A DNA stretch of 64,000 nucleotides from an uncultured Eubacteriales bacterium. GTDB lineage: Bacteria > Bacillota > Clostridia > Oscillospirales > Acutalibacteraceae. Made by a program: the position numbers and the translations under genes. Where the stretch lies: NCBI GenBank assembly GCA_934489895.1, contig CAKSST010000003.1, forward strand, positions 1 to 64,000, read 5' to 3'. The notes beneath the pieces are model-generated. The model was not told the origin of the DNA, searched no databases, and was given only the letters and a program-made list of their open reading frames with translations. Below are positions 41,163 to 50,039 of the stretch, one piece after another (the first letter of the stretch is position 1; each line of letters opens with the position of its first letter).

Positions 41163-43684
41163 TGAAACTTTCCTTTTCAACAAAGGGTTGGGTAAATTAC
41201 TCTTGGCAGAAATTGTGCTTAGCCGCTAAAGAAATTAAATATTCAGGTATTGAATTACATAGCCTGCAATGTGAATGTTTTTCAAAAGAGGGCGGACCGC
41301 TTTCAAAAGAAAATCTTAACAAAAGCATCAGTAAAATTAAAAGTGACGGTATTGAAATTGCTTGTCTTGATTCAGTATGCAATATAGGTGATTCAACCGC
41401 TATTGATGAAAATATTAAGACAGTAAACAAATATATTGAAAAGGCTAATGATTTTAACGCGCCCTTTGTACGCGTTTATGCTTTGGACAGTGATGATGCC
41501 GCTTGTGAAGATGCAGCAAAAAAGTGTATTGAAGCCGTATTGCCTTTGGCCGAAAAATACGGTATTGCAGTTTTGGTTGAAACAACAGGCTATTTTTCAG
41601 ATACCAAAAAGCTACGCACATTGCTTGAAAGCTTTGCAAGTGACAGCGTTGCAGCGCTTTGGGATATGCATCATCCTTACCGTTTTGCAGGAGAAAGCCC
41701 CGATAAAACAATTGAAAATCTCGGTGCGTATGTAAAGCACGTCCATATTAAAGATTCAATTGTTGAGGGCGATAGAATTAAATATTGCCTAATGGGTGAG
41801 GGAAGCCTGCCTATAGAAAGCATGGTTAATGCGCTTCGTTCTGTTAACTATAACGGTTATATATCTCTTGAATGGGACCCGACTTATCTTGAAGAGATTA
41901 ATGACCTTGAAATTTTGCTTTCTTATTTTGCGGGCTATATGCGCCGTTTTAAGAATAAGGACCGTCAGAACCGCTCACTTTACAGTAACAAGGCGGGAAC
42001 AGGCAAGTTTGTTTGGCGTAAGGAATCAATAATTGACCTTACTTTCTCACAAGTGCTTGACCGTATGGTTGAGGAGTTCCCTGACCAGTATGCGGTTAAA
42101 TACACAACACTTGACTACACAAGAACTTATTCAGAATTCCGTGATGATGTTGACCGGTTTGCAAGAGTATTGCTTGCAATGGGCGTTAAAGCCGGCAGTA
42201 AGGTTGCTGTATGGGCGACAAATATTCCGCAGTGGTATATTGCATTCTGGGCGACAGTAAAAATCGGTGCGGTGCTTGTAACTGTAAATACCGCTTACAA
42301 AATTCATGAGCTTGAGTATTTGTTGCGTCAGTCAGATACTCATACTCTTATTATGTGTGAAAATTACAGGGACTCAAACTATAAAGAAATTGTAAAAGAA
42401 ATATGTCCCGAGTTGGCTGATACAGTTGCCGGTCAACATTTACATTGCCGCAGATTGCCTTTTTTGCGCAATGTCATAACTGTCGGCTTTAAAATGGACG
42501 GTTGTCTTGAGTGGGAAGAGGCTTTACAGCTTGCTGATAAAGTGCCCGTTGAAGAAGTTTGGCGTCTTGCCGCAAAGGTAAACCCCCACGATGTATGCAA
42601 TATGCAGTATACATCAGGTACAACAGGATTCCCCAAAGGCGTAATGCTTACACACTATAATATTGTTAATAATGGTAAGTGCATTGGCGACAGGATGGAC
42701 CTTTCTACTGCTGACCGTATGATGATACAGGTGCCGATGTTCCATTGTTTTGGAATGGTGCTTGCAATGACTGCATCAATGACACACGGCGTTAGCATTA
42801 TGCCGTTGCCGTATTTCTCACCCAAATCATCACTTGCCTGCATTAATCAGGAAAGAATAACTGCTTTCCACGGTGTTCCTACAATGTTTATTGCTATGAT
42901 GGAGCATGAGGATTTTGAAAAGACAGACTTTTCATATATGCGTACCGGTATAATGGCGGGCAGCCCTTGTCCTATTGCCGTTATGCAGGATGTTGTTGAT
43001 AAAATGAACATGAAAGAAATCACTATTGTTTACGGTCAGACTGAGGCTTCTCCCGGCTGTACAATGAGCAGTACTGATGACTCATTAGAGCTTCGTGTTT
43101 CAACGGTAGGACGCGCTTTGCCGCAGATTGAATGCAAAATTGTTGACCCCGAAACAGGTGAAGAAATGCCCGTGGGTGAAAACGGTGAGTTTGTTGCACG
43201 CGGTTACAATATTATGAAAGGCTATTATAAAATGCCTGCTGCAACTGCTGCGGCAATCGATAAGGATGGCTGGCTGCATACCGGCGACCTTGCCTGCAAA
43301 ACCGAGGACGGCTGTTACCGTATAACAGGACGCTTGAAGGATATGATTATCCGCGGCGGTGAAAACATTTATCCTAAAGAGATTGAAGAATTTATTTATA
43401 CTCACCCAAAGGTTTCTGATGTTCAGGTAATCGGTGTTCCTGATGAACAGTATGGTGAAGAAATAATGGCTTGCATTATTTTGAAGGATAATGAAACAAT
43501 GACAGTTGACGAAATGAAAACCTATGTACGTGATCATATGGCACGCCACAAGGTTCCGCGTTATATTGATTTTGTTAACAGTTTCCCGATGAATGCCGCA
43601 GGTAAAATACTTAAGTATAAAATGCGTGAAGATGCTGTTAAAAAGCTTGGCTTGCAAAAAGCTGACAGCATTGTTACCGCATAA
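41162..43684 (+). CDS. Fusion of a xylose-isomerase-like TIM barrel with an acyl-CoA synthetase (Leu-controlled)
   Basis: An 840-residue protein. Residues 1-270 form a sugar-isomerase/AP-endonuclease-2 barrel (KLSFSTKGWVNYSWQKLCLA, PFVRVYALDSDD, ALWDMHHPYRF, VKHVHIKDSIVEGD, YISLEWDP). From about 295 there is an AMP-forming ligase (MQYTSGTTGFPKGVMLTHYN, VYGQTEASPG, GWLHTGDLACKTEDG, RGGENIYPKEIEEF, AGKILKYKM). The ligase half resembles medium/short-chain acyl-CoA synthetases. Behind a Leu T-box its likely acid is isovalerate, giving isovaleryl-CoA for leucine. What the barrel does is unknown; such fusions are not familiar to me. Confidence 0.85.
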   Translation: MKLSFSTKGWVNYSWQKLCLAAKEIKYSGIELHSLQCECFSKEGGPLSKENLNKSISKIKSDGIEIACLDSVCNIGDSTAIDENIKTVNKYIEKANDFNAPFVRVYALDSDDAACEDAAKKCIEAVLPLAEKYGIAVLVETTGYFSDTKKLRTLLESFASDSVAALWDMHHPYRFAGESPDKTIENLGAYVKHVHIKDSIVEGDRIKYCLMGEGSLPIESMVNALRSVNYNGYISLEWDPTYLEEINDLEILLSYFAGYMRRFKNKDRQNRSLYSNKAGTGKFVWRKESIIDLTFSQVLDRMVEEFPDQYAVKYTTLDYTRTYSEFRDDVDRFARVLLAMGVKAGSKVAVWATNIPQWYIAFWATVKIGAVLVTVNTAYKIHELEYLLRQSDTHTLIMCENYRDSNYKEIVKEICPELADTVAGQHLHCRRLPFLRNVITVGFKMDGCLEWEEALQLADKVPVEEVWRLAAKVNPHDVCNMQYTSGTTGFPKGVMLTHYNIVNNGKCIGDRMDLSTADRMMIQVPMFHCFGMVLAMTASMTHGVSIMPLPYFSPKSSLACINQERITAFHGVPTMFIAMMEHEDFEKTDFSYMRTGIMAGSPCPIAVMQDVVDKMNMKEITIVYGQTEASPGCTMSSTDDSLELRVSTVGRALPQIECKIVDPETGEEMPVGENGEFVARGYNIMKGYYKMPAATAAAIDKDGWLHTGDLACKTEDGCYRITGRLKDMIIRGGENIYPKEIEEFIYTHPKVSDVQVIGVPDEQYGEEIMACIILKDNETMTVDEMKTYVRDHMARHKVPRYIDFVNSFPMNAAGKILKYKMREDAVKKLGLQKADSIVTA

Positions 43685-43698
43685 GGATGATGTTTTTT

Positions 43699-44499
43699 AT
43701 GTATAAAATTATAGACTCCCATTGCCATATATATCCCGATGCTATTGCTCTAAAAGCTGCAGAGGGTACGGGTAATTTTTACGGCATAAAGATGGCATAT
43801 GACGGCAAGGTTTCTACTTTGATAAAAGAAGGTAAGGAGTCGGGTATAGGGCATTATATAGTCCAATCTGTTGCCACAACGCCGAAACAGGTAAGCTCAA
43901 TTAATCACTATATTGCCAAAACTGTTGAAGAAAGTGACGGGCTTATGACCGGTCTTGGTACCTTGCATCCCGAAAGTGATGATATTAAAGCCGATTTTGA
44001 GGAGCTTATTTCTTTGGGCTTAAAGGGCGTTAAAATTCATCCCGATATCCAAGGTTTTAAGCTAGACGATTACCGCTGTCTTAGTATTTACGAGCTTTGT
44101 GAGGGAAAAGTGCCTATTCTTATTCATACGGGGGATTATAGGTATGACTATTCTAACCCAAACCGTTTAAAACCTTTGCTTGATATTTTTAAAGGGCTTA
44201 CCTTTATAGGTGCACATTTTGGCGGTTGGTCTATATGGGAACAGGCGTCAAAGGAACTTGTTAATTATGATAACCTTTATGTTGACTGTTCTTCCACCTT
44301 TTACGCAATACCAAAAGAAAAAACGAAGCAGCTTATTGATGCGTACGGTACAGACCGTGTACTTTTTGGCACGGACTATCCTATGTGGAATCCTAAAACC
44401 GAGATCGATTACTTTTACTCGCTCGGTCTTTCAAAAGAGGATAATAAAAAAATATTGCACGATAATGCAGTTCGCGTTTTTAATTTGCAAAACGTATAA
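43699..44499 (+). CDS. Amidohydrolase-family metal-dependent hydrolase
   Basis: A 266-residue protein. ATG 43,699 is preferred over 43,687, which would lie directly on the AAGGA site. It has the metal motif IIDSHCHIYPD, KGVKIHPDIQGFKL, ILIHTGDYRYD, FIGAHFGGWS and the late Asp in RVLFGTDYPMW. These define the amidohydrolase-2 (ACMSD-like) group, which includes decarboxylases and lactonases. It closes the Leu T-box operon, two to fifteen bases behind the fusion ligase. Its substrate is unknown. Confidence 0.88.
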   Translation: MYKIIDSHCHIYPDAIALKAAEGTGNFYGIKMAYDGKVSTLIKEGKESGIGHYIVQSVATTPKQVSSINHYIAKTVEESDGLMTGLGTLHPESDDIKADFEELISLGLKGVKIHPDIQGFKLDDYRCLSIYELCEGKVPILIHTGDYRYDYSNPNRLKPLLDIFKGLTFIGAHFGGWSIWEQASKELVNYDNLYVDCSSTFYAIPKEKTKQLIDAYGTDRVLFGTDYPMWNPKTEIDYFYSLGLSKEDNKKILHDNAVRVFNLQNV

Positions 44500-44501
44500 A
44501 A

Positions 44502-44537
44502 TAAAGTACGGCAAAAAATTGCCGTACTTTATTTTTT
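44502..44537 (+). terminator. Rho-independent terminator of the Leu operon
   Basis: AATAAAGTACGGCAA and TTGCCGTACTTTATT form a long hairpin followed by TTTT. It shares the AAAGTACGG core with the repeats near 17,660. Confidence 0.85.
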
Positions 44538-44541
44538 CTTT

Positions 44542-44570
44542 GCATATTTGTCCTTCCTTGCGCATAAATT
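44542..44570 (+). promoter_or_regulatory. Sigma-E-like promoter of spoIVA
   Basis: GCATATT (44,542-44,548) and CATAAATT (44,563-44,570) are separated by 14 bases. They resemble the B. subtilis sigma-E boxes (ATATT and CATACAAT). spoIVA is a sigma-E gene in Bacilli, so the match is expected. Confidence 0.5.
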
Positions 44571-44604
44571 CTATTGACGAATACAAATGCGGAGGAAAGT
44601 TTTT

Positions 44605-46083
44605 ATGGCTAATACAAATATATATCAAGACATTGCCGCAAGAACGGGCGGAGATATTTACATAGGCGTGGTTGGCCCTGTAAGAACAGGTAAATCAACC
44701 TTTATTAAGCGCTTTATGGATATGCTCGTGCTTCCGAATATTGCGCAGGATTACCAACGGGAACGCGCCAATGATGAAATGCCCCAGTCTGCCGCGGGCA
44801 GAACAATTATGACAACTGAGCCGAAATTTATCCCTGAAAATGCAGTTAAAATTTGCCTTGACGGTAATGCTAATATGAGTGTGCGGCTTATTGATTGCGT
44901 TGGATATATTGTACCAAGCTCATTGGGCTATATAGAGGGTGAACAACCGCGTATGGTAGCAACACCTTGGTTTGAAGAGCCTGTGCCGTTTGATGTGGCG
45001 GCTGAGATCGGTACACGTAAGGTTATTAACGAACATTCAACAATCGGGCTTGTAATAACAACAGACGGCAGTATAAGCGATATTCCCAGAGAGGAATATG
45101 CCTATGCGGAAGAAAGGGTTATAAACGAGCTTAAAGAGATAAATAAACCGTTTGTTACCCTGCTTAACTGTATGTATCCCGACAGTGATGAAAGTGTCAA
45201 TCTTGCGGCTGATTTAAGCTATAAATATCAAGTCCCTGTTATACCGGTTAATTGTATTGATATGGACGAAAATAATATACGCCAGATTTTAGCAAGAGTT
45301 TTATTTGAATTTCCTGTAAGCGAAATTTCAATTATGATGCCAACCTGGGTTAATTCGTTGCCGACAGACCATTGGTTATGCACCGACATAACTGAGATTG
45401 CAAGAAGCTGTTCTAAAGATATAGAGCATATACGTGATGTTAAAAAGCTTGAGAACGCGCTCTGTGAGTCATCAAATGTTGAGAACGCCACTATAACAGA
45501 GGTAGATTTAGGCTGCGGAAATGCAAAAATTCAGGTTTCAATGACACGGGAGCTGTTTTATAAGGTTCTTGGCGAAACAACAAGTATCAACATTTCTGAT
45601 GACAGTATGCTGCTTGAAACCTTGACAGAGCTGTCACAAATACGTGATAAGTATAACAAAATCAAAAATGCTCTGGAAGAGGTCGAAGCAACAGGATATG
45701 GTATTGTTATGCCGTCAATTGATGAACTGACATTGGATGAGCCGCAAATTGTACGGCAGGGCGGAAGATACGGTGTGCGTTTGCGTGCATCTGCACCGTC
45801 AATACATATGATGCGTGCAGATATTACTACCGAGGTAAGTCCTATTGTTGGCAGCGAAAAGCAAAGTGAAGACCTTGTTATGTATCTGCTGCGTGAGTTT
45901 GAAGAAGACCCGGTTAAAATATGGGATTCAAACATATTCGGTAAATCGCTTCATGAACTTGTTAATGAAGGTTTGCGTACAAAGCTTGCGCGTATGCCGG
46001 ATGATGCGCGCATGCGTTTGCAGGAAACTCTTGAAAGAGTAATAAATGAGGGCTGCAGCGGATTAATCTGTATAATATTGTAA
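44605..46083 (+). CDS. spoIVA: Stage IV sporulation protein A
   Basis: A 492-residue protein from ATG 44,605 (CGGAGGA ribosome site). It starts with IYQDIAARTGGDIYIGVVGP and the Walker A loop RTGKSTFIKRFMD, followed by TMTTEPKFIP-like ATPase switch residues (IMTTEPKFIPENAVKICLDG) and VRLIDCVGY. The C-terminal part ends LICIIL, as in other SpoIVA proteins. SpoIVA polymerises with ATP on the forespore surface to form the spore-coat base. Full length. It shows that the organism belongs to an endospore-forming lineage. Confidence 0.97.
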   Translation: MANTNIYQDIAARTGGDIYIGVVGPVRTGKSTFIKRFMDMLVLPNIAQDYQRERANDEMPQSAAGRTIMTTEPKFIPENAVKICLDGNANMSVRLIDCVGYIVPSSLGYIEGEQPRMVATPWFEEPVPFDVAAEIGTRKVINEHSTIGLVITTDGSISDIPREEYAYAEERVINELKEINKPFVTLLNCMYPDSDESVNLAADLSYKYQVPVIPVNCIDMDENNIRQILARVLFEFPVSEISIMMPTWVNSLPTDHWLCTDITEIARSCSKDIEHIRDVKKLENALCESSNVENATITEVDLGCGNAKIQVSMTRELFYKVLGETTSINISDDSMLLETLTELSQIRDKYNKIKNALEEVEATGYGIVMPSIDELTLDEPQIVRQGGRYGVRLRASAPSIHMMRADITTEVSPIVGSEKQSEDLVMYLLREFEEDPVKIWDSNIFGKSLHELVNEGLRTKLARMPDDARMRLQETLERVINEGCSGLICIIL

Positions 46084-46085
46084 AT

Positions 46086-46112
46086 AAAAAAGGACCCCTT
46101 CGGTCCTTTTTT
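46086..46112. terminator. Bidirectional terminator
   Basis: AAAAAGGACC-CCTTC-GGTCCTTTTT between the convergent spoIVA and ABC exporter genes. Confidence 0.88.
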
Positions 46113-47373
46113 ATTTTTCTACAATCATGTCATCAAATTTTGTATGTCCCCATGTATTATGGTTCCAGTTGCCTGTATTAATGTCATTTATATCAAAAGC
46201 AACGGCTTTGTTTATCCAATCAAAATACGGACGTAAAATACCGGCTGTATAGTTTACTACAGACAAAGATATAGCATATCTGCCGTTAATTAAATTCTTT
46301 AACGAAACTGAAAGCGTAAAAGAATTCACACCTTTTTTTAATCCTTGTATACGTGGTGATTCAACAACACCTGCAGGGGTATTGTCCTTGTAACGAACTA
46401 TTCCTTTTATATAAAATTCACAATTGGTATCGGTATCGCTTTCAATATCAAGACGAAATTTAAGCATATCATCACGAGAAAATGTACAGCTTTCATTATC
46501 AAGTACTTTCAGGTGTGACATTCTAATACCGCTTGATAGTTTAGTGTTTCTTCCCGAATGGCTTACAAGGTCAATGTCGCTTGCTAGGTCAAAAGCGTTT
46601 CCGACATATACATAAATAGCATCGTCAACATTACCGTCGTATACAAGTTTGCCGTTTTCAAGAACAACACAACGGTTGCAAAGCTGCTTAATAGTGTTCA
46701 TATTATGGCTTACGTATAATACTGTACGCCCTTCTTTATTGGCAATATCCGACATCTTTTCAATGCATTTTTGCCGGAATGCAACGTCACCAACGGCGAG
46801 TATTTCGTCCATAACCATAATTTCGGCATTAAGATGAGCAACTACTGAAAAAGCAAGTTTTACATACATACCAGATGAATAACGTTTGGCAGGGGTATCA
46901 ATAAACTGCTGCATTTCGGCAAACTCAACAATATCGTCAAACTTTTTATCTACCTCTGCTTTAGACATACCTAAAATTGCGCCGTTAAGATAAACGTTTT
47001 CTCTGCCGGTAAGTTCGTTGTGAAAGCCTGTACCAACCTCCATCATACTTGCAACTCTGCCATAATACTCAATTTTTCCTGAAGTTGGGGCAGTAATGCG
47101 GGATAAAATTTTTAAAAGTGTAGATTTACCAGCGCCGTTGCGGCCTATAATGCCAATGGCATCACCGACGTTTACATCAAATGACACATCCTTTAAAGCC
47201 CACATTGTTGATGTGCCGCCAACAGTAGTTGCGCCAATTGGCAGATTTGGGTCTTCTTTACCTCTCATTTTTGCAAAAAAACTTTGCATATCTGCTTTTA
47301 ATGTGCCTGAACCATAAGCGCCAAGACGGTATTGTTTTGATACGTTTTCAAAAGTTATTGCTTTTTGTGACAT
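46111..47373 (-). CDS. Polysaccharide/teichoic-acid ABC exporter, ATP-binding protein (Wzt/TagH-like)
   Basis: A 420-residue protein. The ATPase domain (1-245) has Walker A IGRNGAGKSTLLKIL, signature YSSGMYVKLAFSV and Walker B IMVMDEILAVGD. Between YRLGAYG and the Walker A there is the extended insertion typical of Wzt/TagH. The C-terminal 170 residues (DLVSHSGRNTKLSSGIRMSH, CEFYIKGIVRYKD, YFDWINKAVAFDI) form a Wzt-type beta-sandwich that binds the glycan end. With the permease 15 bases upstream it exports a cell-surface polysaccharide. Confidence 0.92.
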   Translation of the reverse strand: MSQKAITFENVSKQYRLGAYGSGTLKADMQSFFAKMRGKEDPNLPIGATTVGGTSTMWALKDVSFDVNVGDAIGIIGRNGAGKSTLLKILSRITAPTSGKIEYYGRVASMMEVGTGFHNELTGRENVYLNGAILGMSKAEVDKKFDDIVEFAEMQQFIDTPAKRYSSGMYVKLAFSVVAHLNAEIMVMDEILAVGDVAFRQKCIEKMSDIANKEGRTVLYVSHNMNTIKQLCNRCVVLENGKLVYDGNVDDAIYVYVGNAFDLASDIDLVSHSGRNTKLSSGIRMSHLKVLDNESCTFSRDDMLKFRLDIESDTDTNCEFYIKGIVRYKDNTPAGVVESPRIQGLKKGVNSFTLSVSLKNLINGRYAISLSVVNYTAGILRPYFDWINKAVAFDINDINTGNWNHNTWGHTKFDDMIVEK

Positions 47374-47388
47374 AATACACCGCCTTAA

Positions 47389-48243
47389 TTAAATTGTGTC
47401 AACAAAGGTTCTTTCCGCCTTATTGAACACAGCAATTCCAATCATTAAAACCACAAAGATAATAACGGCGGAAATGCCCAGATGTTTTAGTAAATATTCA
47501 AGAGTCATATTGTCGGAAAGACTGCCAAGAACCGAATATCTCATCATGCACATAATTGGTGTCATAGGATTGAGCATATATATGTCAAGCAATTGTGCGG
47601 GAATAATTGATGTGCCGTAAGCAACGGGGGTGGCGTATAACCATAGCTGTACACCAAAGCTGACAAGCATAAGTAAATCTCTGTATTTGGTAGTAATAGA
47701 GCATATGATGATACCGAGACCGATTGCCAGCATAGCGCACATTATTATAAGCACAGGAACAAAAAGTATCCACAAAGAAATAACAATGCTTTCATTTAAG
47801 AAAATATCAAAACACACAACAGCGGCTGTAAATAAAATTGCCTGTATTCCTAAGGAAATAAGATTTGTTATAACCGATGTTAAAGGCATTATAAGGCGTG
47901 GGAAATATACTTTTTTAAACAGGTGTGAATTACCTATAAAGGTATTGGAAATGCCGGTTAGTGAATGTGAAAAATACTGCCATATAATGTTTGAACACAG
48001 ATAAAACAAAAAGTGCGGTGCTCCGTCAGTGCTCAAGCCTGCAAGTCTGCCGAAAATAAAGGTAAAAACAAAGGTGGTAAGCAGTGGCTGAATAAAAGCC
48101 CAGGCAGGACCTAAAATTGTTTGCTTGTATGAAGCAACAAAGTTTCTTTTAACAAGCAGTAACATTAAATCCTTATATTTAAATAATTCTTTTAAATTAA
48201 TGCCAAATTTTTTACTTGACGGTATGATTGTTATTTTTTCCAT
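47389..48243 (-). CDS. Polysaccharide/teichoic-acid ABC exporter, permease (Wzm/TagG-like)
   Basis: A 284-residue ABC-2 membrane protein with about six helices. Typical features: ELFKYKDLMLLLVKRNFVAS, YKQTILGPAWAFIQPLLTTF, FYLCSNIIWQYFSHSLTGIS and YMLNPMTPIMCMMRYSVLG. It pairs with the downstream Wzt-like ATPase. No sugar transferase genes are in the window, so the glycan cannot be named. Confidence 0.93.
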   Translation of the reverse strand: MEKITIIPSSKKFGINLKELFKYKDLMLLLVKRNFVASYKQTILGPAWAFIQPLLTTFVFTFIFGRLAGLSTDGAPHFLFYLCSNIIWQYFSHSLTGISNTFIGNSHLFKKVYFPRLIMPLTSVITNLISLGIQAILFTAAVVCFDIFLNESIVISLWILFVPVLIIMCAMLAIGLGIIICSITTKYRDLLMLVSFGVQLWLYATPVAYGTSIIPAQLLDIYMLNPMTPIMCMMRYSVLGSLSDNMTLEYLLKHLGISAVIIFVVLMIGIAVFNKAERTFVDTI

Positions 48244-48343
48244 GACTCACCTTAACAGTAAAAATTATATATAAATAAATATATCAAATTATTAAATAAA
48301 CTGCAACTGCTTTTTATAAAACTAAATTTTGAGAACTCTGTAT

Positions 48344-48379
48344 TTTTGACATAAACTGTCAAAAGGAATGCGTTATAAT
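48344..48379 (+). promoter_or_regulatory. spoIIG-type promoter with 22-bp spacer and Spo0A-like boxes
   Basis: TTGACA (48,346-48,351) and TATAAT (48,374-48,379) are both perfect but separated by 22 bases. The B. subtilis spoIIG promoter is known for this spacing, which makes it dependent on Spo0A. Here an inverted repeat TTTTGACA-TAAAC-TGTCAAAA (48,344-48,364) supplies two boxes that differ from the 0A box TGTCGAA by one base. The upstream gap (48,244-48,343) is AT-rich and shows nothing else. Confidence 0.75.
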
Positions 48380-48398
48380 ACGTAGGGAGCGATACTTT

Positions 48399-49235
48399 AT
48401 GACTGTGTATGCGGATGTTTTGATTTTTGTTAATACAATAATTGATTATTTTATACTGATGACCGCCGAAAAATTTGCTAAAGTTAATTGTAAAACTTTT
48501 CGCCGTGTGCTTGCGGCTCTTTTGGGCGGAGTATTATCACTATACATATTTGCGCCTGATTACGGTGTTATTATAAATCTTACAGTCTGGTTAATATCAG
48601 GCATAATTATTGTATTATCGGCATGTGGAAAGCTTCAAATTAAAAAATATTTTAGACTAACAGTTTCATATATATTTGCAAATGCTGTTTACGGCGGTGT
48701 AGTTATCGCATTCTGGACGCTTTTTAAGCCTAGAGGAATGATAATATACAACGGTATTGTTTATTATCAGTTGTCACCGCTTATCTTGCTTGTTATCACA
48801 TTGTTTTGTTATCTTGCTATTACTTTATCAAGCAAATTTTTAAAAATAAAATGCCCATCGGCACAGCAGTGTAAAATCACATTGTTTTATAACAATTACA
48901 AAATTAATATAGCAGCAATAATTGACACGGGTCATTCGCTTTGTGACCCGTTTACTGAAAAATCTGTGATAATTGTTGACAGCGGGATAATCAAAGAAAT
49001 AGACGAATTTATTTTGCAGAGTAATTATAGACTTATTCCGTATAATGATATTTCCGGCAGGGGATTGCTTAACGCTTTTATTGCAGATGAGGCTCATATT
49101 GAAACTGATGGTAAACTTTATAAAATCGTTAAGCCGATTATAGCAGCTGCTAAAGACGGTATGCTGCCAAAGGATTTTGCGGCATTAATAAGTCCTCAGA
49201 TACTTGAACAAGAAACGGAGTGCATCAGTATATGA
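48399..49235 (+). CDS. spoIIGA: Sigma-E processing peptidase SpoIIGA
   Basis: A 278-residue protein with five N-terminal membrane helices (ADVLIFVNTIIDYFILMTAE to PLILLVITLFCYLAITL) and a C-terminal aspartic-protease-like domain whose active-site motif reads AAIIDTGHSLCDP. It ends in LISPQIL. SpoIIGA cleaves pro-sigma-E in the mother cell after a forespore signal. Its TGA overlaps the ATG of sigE, the usual spoIIG arrangement. Confidence 0.95.
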   Translation: MTVYADVLIFVNTIIDYFILMTAEKFAKVNCKTFRRVLAALLGGVLSLYIFAPDYGVIINLTVWLISGIIIVLSACGKLQIKKYFRLTVSYIFANAVYGGVVIAFWTLFKPRGMIIYNGIVYYQLSPLILLVITLFCYLAITLSSKFLKIKCPSAQQCKITLFYNNYKINIAAIIDTGHSLCDPFTEKSVIIVDSGIIKEIDEFILQSNYRLIPYNDISGRGLLNAFIADEAHIETDGKLYKIVKPIIAAAKDGMLPKDFAALISPQILEQETECISI

Positions 49236-49951
49236 AGTTTATTTATAAAATTAAGAATATAATTATTGGTTTATTGAATAAATTGAGCGGTACAATGCCT
49301 GTATTTTATATAAACGGCCCCGAAACCTTGCCGGCACCGCTTACTGCTGAAGAAGAGAATAAGTTGTTAGAGGATTTTGAAATAAACCGTGAAGAAATAA
49401 GCCAACAGCTAATAATACATAATCTTAGACTTGTTGTATATATTGCCCGTAAATTTGATGCTGCAGGCGCCAATATCGAAGACTTAATTTCTATAGGAAC
49501 AATAGGTCTTATAAAGGCCGTAAAAACATTTTGCCCGGGCAAAAAAATAAAGCTTGCCACTTACGCATCACGTTGCATTGAAAATGAAATTCTAATGTAT
49601 TTAAGAAAAACTACATCACTAAAAAGTGAGATTTCAATAGATGAGCCGCTTAATGTTGATTGGGACGGTAACGAGCTGCTGCTGTCTGATATATTAGGCA
49701 GTGATGCGGATGTCGTCGGCAGTAAGGCAGAGGCCGAAGATGAAAGAAATATGCTGAGCGGTCTTATTAGCAAACTGCCTCCGCGAGAACAGCAGATTAT
49801 GAATATGCGGTTTGGTATGCACGGCTATAATGAATATACACAAAAACAGGTTGCCGATTTTTTAGGCATATCACAGTCATATATATCACGCCTTGAAAAG
49901 AAAATAATTAATAAGCTGAAAAAAGAGATTGAAAAAGCAGAATGTTTCTAA
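49232..49951 (+). CDS. sigE: RNA polymerase sporulation sigma factor SigE
   Basis: A 239-residue sigma-70 protein from ATG 49,232, inside the spoIIGA stop. It has a short pro-sequence, LPAPLTAEEENKLLEDFE, region 2 (NLRLVVYIARKFDAAGANIE, DLISIGTIGLIKAVKTF), and region 4 (LPPREQQIMNMRFGM, KQVADFLGISQSYISRLEKK). It is the mother-cell sigma factor that drives early engulfment genes, including spoIVA. A terminator overlaps its end. sigG, which follows in Bacilli, is not here; hpt is next. Confidence 0.96.
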   Translation: MKFIYKIKNIIIGLLNKLSGTMPVFYINGPETLPAPLTAEEENKLLEDFEINREEISQQLIIHNLRLVVYIARKFDAAGANIEDLISIGTIGLIKAVKTFCPGKKIKLATYASRCIENEILMYLRKTTSLKSEISIDEPLNVDWDGNELLLSDILGSDADVVGSKAEAEDERNMLSGLISKLPPREQQIMNMRFGMHGYNEYTQKQVADFLGISQSYISRLEKKIINKLKKEIEKAECF

Positions 49952-49966
49952 AACATTCTGCTTTTA
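49936..49966 (+). terminator. Terminator overlapping the sigE stop codon
   Basis: AGCAGAATGTTT and AAACATTCTGCT are perfect arms with a T-rich tail. The left arm lies within the last sigE codons. Confidence 0.85.
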
Positions 49967-49980
49967 TGTTTTTGCACAGA

Positions 49981-50008
49981 TTGACAAATTTTGCATAAAT
50001 GATATAAT
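49981..50008 (+). promoter_or_regulatory. Promoter of hpt
   Basis: TTGACA (49,981-49,986), a 16-bp spacer and TATAAT (50,003-50,008), 31 bases before ATG 50,040. Confidence 0.75.
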
Positions 50009-50039
50009 TAAATAAAAGTTTTATAAAAGGAAGTTTTTT

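Noticed and set aside
48244..48398. Normal sigma-A promoter with 17-bp spacing before spoIIGA
   Set aside because: No -35-like box lies 16-18 bp before TATAAT at 48,374; the only good one is 22 bp away.
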